From NCBI GenBank assembly GCA_900320235.1, contig ONRO01000080.1:1-6025 (forward strand): 6,025 bases of DNA. Direction: 5' to 3'. The translations under genes were made by a program, and so were the position numbers. This document shows, piece by piece, positions 1 through 5,846 of the stretch. How positions within the stretch are numbered: position 1 is the stretch's first letter; each line of letters begins with the position of its first letter. A model generated the notes under the pieces. The model was not told the DNA's origin, searched no databases, and saw only the letters and a list, made by a program, of their open reading frames with translations. The stretch comes from an uncultured Eubacteriales bacterium. GTDB taxonomy: Bacteria > Bacillota > Clostridia > Oscillospirales > Acutalibacteraceae.

Positions 1-116
1 CGGAGCGATAGCGCGTCAAGGGTGCAGCGTCACGCTGCCGGAGCGATAGCGCGTCAAGGGTGCCCAGGGCGCCCCAAGGGCGCGTCACGCTGCCGCTGCC
101 GTCACGGGTGCTGGTG
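1..116. repeat. GC-rich intergenic repeat patch with direct and inverted repeats
   Basis: A block of about 71% G+C abuts strongly AT-rich sequence. A 25-base unit at 1-25 recurs exactly at 39-63 (period 38). A 13-base unit, GCGTCACGCTGCC, occurs at 27-39 and 82-94. Two hairpins are visible: GCAGCGT/ACGCTGC at 24-38, and GCGCCC-CAA-GGGCGC at 69-83. A related GTCACGGGTGC lies at 101-111. One frame is stop-free up to 120, but its translation is Arg/Cys/Gly-rich low-complexity sequence, so I do not call it a gene. It resembles the dispersed, hairpin-forming intergenic repeats seen in many bacterial genomes, and a diverged copy sits at 5824-5846. It probably continues to the left of the window. 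Its function is unknown. Confidence 0.8.
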
Positions 117-164
117 TTGAAATATATTGGGGTTTGTGTTATATTATAATATGGTATAATATGG
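117..164 (+). promoter_or_regulatory. Putative promoter region of the NUDIX gene with tandem -10-like boxes
   Basis: TTGAAA (117-122) is followed after 17 bases by TATATT (140-145), a good fit to a vegetative sigma-70-type promoter. Just downstream, TATAATATGG occurs twice in exact tandem (145-154 and 155-164), giving two consensus TATAAT boxes at 145-150 and 155-160. Neither of these has an obvious -35 box at ideal spacing; TTGTGT at 134-139 is 15 bases from the second. The block begins exactly where the GC-rich repeat ends and lies about 110 bases before the NUDIX start, leaving a 5' leader of roughly 100 bases. The promoter assignment is inferred from sequence only. Confidence 0.5.
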
Positions 165-275
165 TGAAAAAGTTATTAATAGTATGTTTTATTGCGTATT
201 TTTATGTTTTAATAAATTGATACAGTAGTTTTGCTGAAAAATGATTTATATTCAGTAAAGAAGAGGAGAATTGAT

Positions 276-836
276 ATGAAATTCAAAGGTGTCAGAAAGA
301 TACATCAGGGAAAGTTTATAACTAGGTACGATCTGGAATACGAAACTGAAGACGGCAATGAAAAAATCTACGAAATGATCAGCAGATCACCTGAAATAAA
401 AAGCTTTGACGATCTTTGTAGCAGCAGGGCAGATGCGGTTGTTATGATAATACATGATGAGAACGGTGAAAAGCTTCTTCTGAACAGGGAATACCGTATG
501 GCGACGGGTCAGTGGATAATTAATTTTCCGGCTGGTCTTATTGATCCGGGAGAAACAGCAGATATTGCAGCGCAACGGGAATTGCATGAAGAAACAGGCC
601 TCAGGCTATTGCATATTGACGAAGTATGGAAGGAAAGTTACTCTGCAATCGGTTTTTCAAATGAAAAGACAATTGTTGTTATTGGCACTGCTTCGGGTGA
701 AATAGGTCAGAGTGACTCGGATGTAGAGGAAATAGAGGCACGCTGGTATACAAAAGAAGAAATACGCAAATTGCTTATTACGGATAATTTTGCTGCAAGA
801 ACACAGGCATATTGTGTACTTTGGAGCAGAGAATAA
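276..836 (+). CDS. NUDIX hydrolase, ADP-ribose pyrophosphatase-like
   Basis: This is a predicted 186-residue cytosolic NUDIX hydrolase that would cleave a nucleoside diphosphate linked to another moiety. ADP-ribose or a related nucleotide sugar is the likely substrate class. A perfect NUDIX box (GX5EX7REUXEEXGU) lies at residues 87-109: GLIDPGE, then RELHEETGL. It carries the metal-binding REXXEE glutamates and is preceded by NFPAG, as in ADP-ribose pyrophosphatase-type members. The N-terminal part (FKGVRKIHQGKFITRYDLEY) is a beta-rich extension of the kind found in such proteins. I chose ATG 276 because AGGAG at 264-268 lies 7 bases upstream; the in-frame TTG at 231 has no such site. No terminator separates it from the transporter 63 bases downstream, so co-transcription is possible. 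The exact substrate cannot be read from sequence. Confidence 0.9.
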   Translation: MKFKGVRKIHQGKFITRYDLEYETEDGNEKIYEMISRSPEIKSFDDLCSSRADAVVMIIHDENGEKLLLNREYRMATGQWIINFPAGLIDPGETADIAAQRELHEETGLRLLHIDEVWKESYSAIGFSNEKTIVVIGTASGEIGQSDSDVEEIEARWYTKEEIRKLLITDNFAARTQAYCVLWSRE

Positions 837-899
837 AAAAACAGTTTAAATACAGTCCATATTCTGAATTTAAAATATAAAATGAAAAGGAGAGATTTC

Positions 900-2420
900 A
901 TGAGAAATAATATATTATTGAGGCTATCATCATTTTTGGTAATTGTTTTTCTGTTGTTTTCAGTGATCAGTATAACAGCGTCTGCTGCTTCTGCAACTGA
1001 TCGGACTCCGGAAGAATCAACTTTTGAAGAATTGAACGGAAAGACAATAAGTATGCTGACAGGTGCACCATTTGAGGAACTTATCAGCTCAAAGATACCG
1101 GATGTCAAGGAATTTACATATTATTCAACATCATCAGACATGGTTCTTGCGCTGACAAGCGGAAAAACAGACGCTTTTCTTCAGAATACTGCTGTAGGTG
1201 AGCTTTTTGTAAACAGGAATCCATCGCTTGCATTGTTTCCTGATCCATTGAAGGAAGCTGAGTTCGGGATAGCTTTTTCAAAGAAGAATAAAGATTTATC
1301 AAAATGGCAGGCGGCATATGATAAGGTTTGTGCTGGCGTTTTAGATGAGCTCTGGTCAAAGTGGACAGGACTTGATGAAAGTAAAAAAAACCTTCCGCAG
1401 CAGGATTGGGAAGGAAAAAACGGCAATATAAGAGTTGCAGCCTGTGACAGTCTTGAGCCGATGTCATATATGACAGGTGAAGGTGAAATGAAGGGTATGG
1501 AGCTTGAGCTGATCCTGATGATGGCAAAGGAGCTTGATTATAAAGTTACATTTATTCCGATGGAGTTTTCAGGCATTCTTGCCGCAGTTGAAGGCGGAAA
1601 AGCAGATATATGCTGTGGATCTCTGATAATAACACCGGAGAGGAGCGAGGTTGTAAATTTTATACATCATCATAAAACAGCATTTATACTTATTGTCCGC
1701 AGTGCAGCAGCCCCAGAGAATGCAGGTTTATTTGAGTCCCTTTCCGAAAGCTTCAGAAGGACCTTCATTGTTGAAGACAGATGGAAAATGCTTTTATCCG
1801 GTCTGGGAACCACAATGCTTATTTCTGTTGTCTCAGGAATATCCGGTCTGATACTCGGATTTCTTATGACATTGCTGAAAAGGAAAAACAAAAGAATAAT
1901 TAACGGAATAATATCGGTATATACAGCCATAATAGCTGGTCTGCCGGTTGTGGTAATACTCATGCTGCTGTATTACGTTGTGTTTGCAGTGTCAGATATT
2001 TCAGCTGTATTGGTAGCAATGATAGGATTTACAATAATTTTCGCTCCAAAGGCATATGGGGTGATAATGAGTGCTGTAAATTCTGTTGATAAAGGACAGT
2101 ATGAAGCAGCACTTGCTCTTGGCTATTCTGAGAGACAAGCATATTTTAAGGTCATACTTCCGCAAGCCAGAAAAATCTATTTTCCTCTTCTGCGCAGTCA
2201 GTTTGCATTGCTTTTCAAGGAAACATCAGTAGCCGGATATATAGCAGTGGTTGATCTGACAAGAGCAGGCGATCTTATCAGGGGTCGGACACTGGAAGCA
2301 TTTTTCCCGTTGATGACTGTTGCAATAGCATATTTCCTGATTACATGGCTGATAACATTTGTAATTGACAGGATTGGTCTGACATTTGATAAAAAATCAG
2401 GAAAGGCGGCAAAGAAATGA
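900..2420 (+). CDS. Amino-acid-type ABC transporter, fused substrate-binding domain and permease
   Basis: This is a 506-residue membrane protein combining an extracellular solute-binding region with a HisM/GlnP-type permease for polar amino acid uptake. A hydrophobic signal or anchor segment spans residues 5-26, followed by AxA-type sites near 27-32. Residues 44-157 look like the second-lobe half of a family-3 binding protein (LNGKTISMLTG, later FGIAFSKKN and ending LWSKWTG). Residues 175-268 look like the first-lobe half (IRVAACDSLEPMSY, GMELEL, then GSLIITPERSEVVNF, which retains the Thr and Arg that normally hold the substrate carboxylate). This order is reversed from the usual one. The permease part (300-489) has about five membrane segments and an EAA loop (EAALALGYSERQAYFKVILP, 402-421) that contacts the ATPase. 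I chose ATG 900 because AAGGAG at 887-892 is 7 bases upstream; ATG 882 lacks a site. It overlaps the ATPase gene by ATGA, implying coupled translation. The substrate is unknown. Confidence 0.9.
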   Translation: MRNNILLRLSSFLVIVFLLFSVISITASAASATDRTPEESTFEELNGKTISMLTGAPFEELISSKIPDVKEFTYYSTSSDMVLALTSGKTDAFLQNTAVGELFVNRNPSLALFPDPLKEAEFGIAFSKKNKDLSKWQAAYDKVCAGVLDELWSKWTGLDESKKNLPQQDWEGKNGNIRVAACDSLEPMSYMTGEGEMKGMELELILMMAKELDYKVTFIPMEFSGILAAVEGGKADICCGSLIITPERSEVVNFIHHHKTAFILIVRSAAAPENAGLFESLSESFRRTFIVEDRWKMLLSGLGTTMLISVVSGISGLILGFLMTLLKRKNKRIINGIISVYTAIIAGLPVVVILMLLYYVVFAVSDISAVLVAMIGFTIIFAPKAYGVIMSAVNSVDKGQYEAALALGYSERQAYFKVILPQARKIYFPLLRSQFALLFKETSVAGYIAVVDLTRAGDLIRGRTLEAFFPLMTVAIAYFLITWLITFVIDRIGLTFDKKSGKAAKK

Positions 2421-3508
2421 GTTTAGTAGAGATCAGAGAGCTTAGTAAGAAATATGAAAATGCTGTTCCTTTGAAAAAAATAGATCTGACTGTTGAAACA
2501 GGAGAAGTTATCAGTATAATAGGACCTTCAGGAACAGGAAAATCCACACTTCTTCGTTGTATAAACAGACTTGAGACTCCGGATTCCGGATCGATAATGT
2601 TCGACGGAAAGGATATATGTCTCAAGGGGACAGATCTTACAGCAGTCAGAAAAAAGATAGGAATGGTATTTCAATCATTTAATCTTTTCGGACATAAAAG
2701 CATAATAGAAAATATTATGATGCCCCAGCAGGATCTTCTTGGAAAAACAAAAGAAGAGGCTTATGAGGAAGCGATTGTTCAGCTGCGTCGGGTGGGACTT
2801 GAAGCAAAAGCGGATAATATGCCTGATGAGCTTTCGGGAGGACAGAAGCAGAGAGCGGCAATAGCAAGAGCACTTGCAATGCATCCGGAGATAATGCTTT
2901 TTGATGAGCCGACAAGTGCCCTTGATCCGACAATGGTAACGGAAGTAATGAATGTAATCCGACATCTTGCAGATGATGGCATAACAATGCTGATAGTAAC
3001 ACATGAGATGCGTCTTGCAAAAGATATTTCCACGAGGGTGCTCTATATGGATCAGGGTGAAATATATGAGCAGGGTACACCGGTTGAAATATTTGAAAAT
3101 CCGAAAAAGGAGCTGACCCGTGCCTTTGTACTGAAGATAACGAACTGGTGTTGGGATACAGAAGAAGATGGCCGGGATTTTTATGAAATGTCAGCATCAC
3201 TTGAGGAATTCTGCCGCAGTCGCTTTATGAACCGTAAAATGATGAATAACTGCAGCATAGTAGTTGAAGAATTGTATTCCGGTTATTTTCAGCCTTTGTT
3301 TAAAAAAGGAGATAAGACAGAGGCGGAGTTTATAATTGAAGCTCAGGGTGAAAATGAAAAGATTACTCTTTCAGTAAGTTACAGAAATACAGATTCTGAT
3401 CCGTTTGTTTCAGAATTGGACGAGATATCATCTGCAATACTGAAAAGCAAGACAAATCTGCTTGAGAGCAAAAAGAAAAATACAATAATGTATGAAATAA
3501 AATTATAA
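2417..3508 (+). CDS. Amino acid ABC transporter ATPase with C-terminal degenerate RsbW/HATPase-like domain
   Basis: This 363-residue protein powers the importer encoded just upstream. Residues 1-239 are a complete GlnQ/HisP-type ATPase: Walker A GPSGTGKST (36-44), Q-loop FQ (85-86), signature LSGGQKQR (139-146), Walker B IMLFDEP (159-165), SALD (167-170) and switch His196. That portion ends in the family's typical ENPKKELTRAF. GlnQ-like proteins usually stop near 240-250 residues, but this one continues for about 120 more. The tail lines up by eye with the RsbW-like kinase encoded at 5235-5630: CSIVVEELYSGY (279-290) against IDTAVEEIFVNI, then AEFIIEAQ and ITLSVSYRNTDSDPF against ADISISL and ILCIRFSDNGIPF, and a final IMYEIKL against ILTLYKQI. 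The N-box Asn is Gly289, DNG becomes RNT, and GGLG is absent, so ATP binding by the tail is unlikely. The first four bases overlap the permease stop. The ATPase call is firm; the tail's role is unknown. Confidence 0.92.
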   Translation: MSLVEIRELSKKYENAVPLKKIDLTVETGEVISIIGPSGTGKSTLLRCINRLETPDSGSIMFDGKDICLKGTDLTAVRKKIGMVFQSFNLFGHKSIIENIMMPQQDLLGKTKEEAYEEAIVQLRRVGLEAKADNMPDELSGGQKQRAAIARALAMHPEIMLFDEPTSALDPTMVTEVMNVIRHLADDGITMLIVTHEMRLAKDISTRVLYMDQGEIYEQGTPVEIFENPKKELTRAFVLKITNWCWDTEEDGRDFYEMSASLEEFCRSRFMNRKMMNNCSIVVEELYSGYFQPLFKKGDKTEAEFIIEAQGENEKITLSVSYRNTDSDPFVSELDEISSAILKSKTNLLESKKKNTIMYEIKL

Positions 3509-3688
3509 ATACGGATAATAAAAGATGAGGGGAATGTGCAGATCAGGTAATTACACAAAAACAATAAAACAGTATTTTTTCTGCTCAGATCAGAGAATGT
3601 GAAATCTATTTATTGTAGTATTTCACATGAACAGGTTTTTTCCTGAGTTTTACAGTCAGCCTGATAATAAGAAGAAGGAGAAAAACTT
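3509..3688 (+). promoter_or_regulatory. Intergenic region with 9-bp inverted repeat before the phosphatase gene
   Basis: This 180-base gap separates the transporter genes from the phosphatase/kinase pair. ATGTGAAAT (3597-3605) and ATTTCACAT (3620-3628) form a perfect 9-bp inverted repeat with a 14-base centre. CTA/TAG (3606-3608 and 3616-3618) can extend the stem past one bulged base. A smaller CAGG-TTTTTT-CCTG stem follows at 3632-3645. CAGATCAG occurs directly repeated at 3539-3546 and 3586-3593, and GAATGTG at 3532-3538 and 3595-3601. No convincing -35/-10 pair and no classical terminator (GC stem plus T run) is seen. The inverted repeat may be an operator, an mRNA hairpin or a weak terminator; sequence alone does not decide. 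AAGGAG at 3675-3680 serves the next gene. Confidence 0.45.
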
Positions 3689-5245
3689 ATGATAAGTGTA
3701 AAAAGAATAAATGATAGGCTTAATACTAAGCTATGGATACTTCCGGTTGCATTTGTGTTTTCTGCATTGATGGCTGCATCGCTGATATTAATATGCAAGC
3801 TTAACGGATTCACAGGAATGGAGCTGAGCAATTCATTTACTGTCGGTGCGGATATTGTAGCGATCCTGATCGGATTGGTTTTGCTTTATAGCTGTATCAG
3901 TGACAGATCCGGAATAGGAGAAGGAACAAGAACATTTGTGCTTCTGATTACAATGAACAGTGCAGCATTATTTTCAGATGCGTGCAGCTGGATCGTTCAG
4001 GGAAACGCTGATCTACGAGTCTGCAACATTGCCATAAACGTAATGAATTATTCTTCAAGCGCCGCTCTGATATATTTCTTCTGGAAATATACAGTTTCAG
4101 CACTGAATCTTCAGGGCAGACTTATGGATATTTTCAATCTGGTTCTGAACATTCTGTTTGTTCCGACAATAATTGCATGTTTTGTGAATATATTCTATCC
4201 ATTGTATTTCTCGGTTGACGAAAACGGAGTCTACAAGCGCAGCGAGATATTCATGTGGAGCCAGACATTTCTTGCAGTTGCATTGATTATGGTAATTTTA
4301 GGATTTTTTATCTCAAAAGTATCTATAAAAGAGAAAATGATAACTGCATCATTTGTTTTTTTCCCGATAGGTAATATGCTGCTTACGAGGTATGCTTTCG
4401 GAATATCAACTCAGTATGCCGCAATGATGATATCAATTACCCTGATCTATGGACTTCAGTTTGCGGAGAAGCAGAAAAAACTGATGACGACAGAAAAAGA
4501 GCTTTCGCTTGCAGCAAAAATACAGTCAGATTTGCTGCCGAATATATTTCCTGCATATCCTGAAAGAGATGAATTTGATCTTTATGCATCAATGACACCT
4601 GCAAAGGAAGTCGGAGGAGATTTTTATGATTTCTTTCTGATCGATGACGATCACCTCGGAATGATAATGGCTGATGTTTCAGGAAAGGGAATACCTGCCT
4701 CATTGTTTATGATGGCATCAAAGATACTGCTTGAGAACATAGCACTGACCGGAGAAGAGCCGGCAGAAGTTCTGCGGAAGGCGAATGAACAGATCTGTAA
4801 AGAGAACAATGCTGATATGTTTGTTACAGTCTGGTATGGTGTGCTTGAGATATCAACCGGAAAGGTAAAAGCGGCTAATGCGGGGCATGAGTATCCTGCA
4901 ATAAAGAAGGCAGGAGGAAAATTTGAGCTATACAAGGATAAGCATGGTTTTGTTATCGGAGGCATGGAAGGAATCAGATTCAGGCAATATGAATTCAAAA
5001 TGGAAAAAGGATCGTCACTGTTTCTTTATACAGACGGAGTTCCTGAAGCAACCAATTCTGAAAATGAGCTTTTTGGTACAGACAGGATGCTTGAAGCTCT
5101 GAATATAGAAGCTGATGCATCTCCTGAGAAAATTCTCAGTAATGTACATAGAGAAGTAGATAAATATGTAGGAGACGCTGTTCAGTTTGATGACCTTACA
5201 ATGTTTTGCATAAGGCTTGGCAAGGAGGATAAAGATGATAATTAA
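3689..5245 (+). CDS. Membrane-anchored PP2C/SpoIIE-type serine phosphatase
   Basis: This 518-residue protein is predicted to dephosphorylate a phosphoserine protein, by family analogy a STAS-domain anti-sigma-factor antagonist. The N-terminal half (about 15-258) is polytopic, with seven or eight hydrophobic segments near 15-37, 50-70, 82-102, 111-135, 147-171, 189-208, 216-235 and 242-258, probably a sensory or anchoring unit. A linker helix, SLAAKIQSDLLPNIFP (273-288), is typical of RsbU/SpoIIE-type phosphatases and transmits signals to the catalytic domain. The catalytic motifs are intact: EVGGDFYDFF (307-316), MADVSGKGIPASL (327-339), FLYTDGVPEAT (445-455) and FDDLT (500-504), with metal-binding aspartates in each. 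No HAMP, PAS or response-regulator receiver domain is recognisable. AAGGAG (3675-3680) lies 8 bases before the ATG. The 3' end overlaps the kinase gene by 11 bases, so the two opposing enzymes are probably translated together. The stimulus sensed is unknown. Confidence 0.93.
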   Translation: MISVKRINDRLNTKLWILPVAFVFSALMAASLILICKLNGFTGMELSNSFTVGADIVAILIGLVLLYSCISDRSGIGEGTRTFVLLITMNSAALFSDACSWIVQGNADLRVCNIAINVMNYSSSAALIYFFWKYTVSALNLQGRLMDIFNLVLNILFVPTIIACFVNIFYPLYFSVDENGVYKRSEIFMWSQTFLAVALIMVILGFFISKVSIKEKMITASFVFFPIGNMLLTRYAFGISTQYAAMMISITLIYGLQFAEKQKKLMTTEKELSLAAKIQSDLLPNIFPAYPERDEFDLYASMTPAKEVGGDFYDFFLIDDDHLGMIMADVSGKGIPASLFMMASKILLENIALTGEEPAEVLRKANEQICKENNADMFVTVWYGVLEISTGKVKAANAGHEYPAIKKAGGKFELYKDKHGFVIGGMEGIRFRQYEFKMEKGSSLFLYTDGVPEATNSENELFGTDRMLEALNIEADASPEKILSNVHREVDKYVGDAVQFDDLTMFCIRLGKEDKDDN

Positions 5246-5630
5246 AGCAGAGAAAACCAGTTTTCCTGAAGTGATTGGAGCAGTTGACAGTTTTCTTGAG
5301 AAAAATGACTGTCCGATGAAAACTCAGTTTCAGATTGATACAGCTGTTGAAGAAATATTTGTGAATATAGCAAGCTATGCATATCCGTCAGGAGAAGGAA
5401 ACGCAGATATCAGCATAAGTCTGTCTGATGACAGGATATTATGTATCCGTTTTTCGGATAATGGCATACCTTTTGACCCGTTGTCAAAGGAAGATCCTGA
5501 TGTTACGCTTTCGGCAGAGGAAAGAAAGATCGGTGGACTTGGAATATATATGGTAAAAAAAATGATGGATAAGGTCGAGTATGAATATAAGGAGAAATGC
5601 AATATTCTGACACTTTACAAACAGATCTGA
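5235..5630 (+). CDS. RsbW/SpoIIAB-type ATP-binding serine kinase (anti-sigma-factor-like)
   Basis: This 131-residue cytosolic protein of the GHKL ATPase class would phosphorylate a STAS-domain partner. It could in principle also bind a sigma factor, as RsbW and SpoIIAB do. All key boxes are present: N box VEEIFVNIASYAY (38-50, with Glu39/Glu40 and Asn44), G1 box SDNGIPFDP (74-82) and G2 box GGLGIYMVKKMMD (100-112). The length matches the family. The start is ATG 5235, with a strong AAGGAGG at 5222-5228 six bases upstream and inside the end of the phosphatase gene. An in-frame TTG at 5217 would precede that site and is rejected. The 11-base overlap with the phosphatase points to translational coupling. 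Which sigma factor or STAS protein it acts on cannot be told, because neither is encoded here. A role outside sigma control is equally possible, since many such pairs regulate other outputs. Confidence 0.92.
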   Translation: MIIKAEKTSFPEVIGAVDSFLEKNDCPMKTQFQIDTAVEEIFVNIASYAYPSGEGNADISISLSDDRILCIRFSDNGIPFDPLSKEDPDVTLSAEERKIGGLGIYMVKKMMDKVEYEYKEKCNILTLYKQI

Positions 5631-5691
5631 ACCGCCGTGCAGAATTATTGAAGGATTATTAATTTGTTCATGAAAAGCAGCAGGATAGTAT

Positions 5692-5743
5692 AAGGAGATT
5701 GTAAGAGATGATTTATTGTGATTCAGGAGCTGACAGGTTTTGA
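5692..5743 (+). other. Ribosome binding site and 11-codon micro-ORF (leader peptide or truncated gene start)
   Basis: AAGGAG at 5692-5697 lies 10 bases before ATG 5708, a spacing like those of the real genes here. The frame encodes MIYCDSGADRF and stops at TGA 5741-5743, inside a 12-base palindrome. It may be a leader peptide, the surviving start of a gene destroyed by the repeat-rich sequence behind it, or chance. No family is recognisable. Confidence 0.3.
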
Positions 5744-5763
5744 ATTATAATTCTGTTGCAGTT

Positions 5764-5780
5764 CAGACTTTAAAAGTCTG
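5764..5780. other. Perfect 17-base hairpin in the 3' intergenic region
   Basis: CAGACTTT (5764-5771) and AAAGTCTG (5773-5780) are exact inverted copies around A5772. The RNA could form six or seven pairs with a small loop. It is not followed by a T run, so it is a poor intrinsic terminator for the operon ending at 5630. A processing site, an operator or chance are alternatives. Confidence 0.45.
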
Positions 5781-5823
5781 TCGGTGTCCGGGTAAAATAT
5801 TTTCAGGCTCACTAAGCAGTGAA

Positions 5824-5846
5824 TCAAGTGTGCAGCGTCACCTGCC
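5824..5846 (+). repeat. Diverged fragment of the left-edge GC-rich repeat
   Basis: These 23 bases match 16-39 with one substitution (G to T at 5829) and one missing base; the shared core is TGCAGCGTCAC followed by CTGCC. A GC-rich stretch with palindrome GCAGCTGC (5848-5855) follows, then an A7T5 tract. Finding the same unit at both ends of a 6-kb segment supports a dispersed intergenic repeat family in this genome. Confidence 0.6.

Noticed and set aside
1..116. Possible CRISPR array from the repeated 25-base unit
   Set aside because: There are only two full copies, separated by 13 bases, and the spacer-like parts are themselves related to the repeat; no cas gene is nearby.
231..275. Upstream TTG start for the NUDIX gene
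   Set aside because: It has no ribosome binding site, whereas ATG 276 has AGGAG at proper spacing and starts where family-like sequence begins.
882..899. ATG 882 as start of the binding-protein/permease gene
   Set aside because: The only good ribosome binding site (887-892) lies downstream of it and serves ATG 900, which also gives a cleaner signal segment.
2675..3200. Long minus-strand frames opposite the ATPase gene, and similar ones opposite the other genes
   Set aside because: They lie antisense to well-supported genes, have His/Ser/Leu-rich translations typical of shadow frames, and have no ribosome binding sites that I could support.
3525..3602. A 25-codon ORF in the gap before the phosphatase gene
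   Set aside because: It has no ribosome binding site and no recognisable family, and its stop falls inside the inverted repeat; probably chance.
3632..3645. CAGG-TTTTTT-CCTG as an intrinsic terminator
   Set aside because: The T run is in the loop, not after the stem, and the stem has only four pairs.
5217..5234. TTG start for the kinase, adding six residues
   Set aside because: The strong AAGGAGG site lies after it and is correctly placed for ATG 5235.
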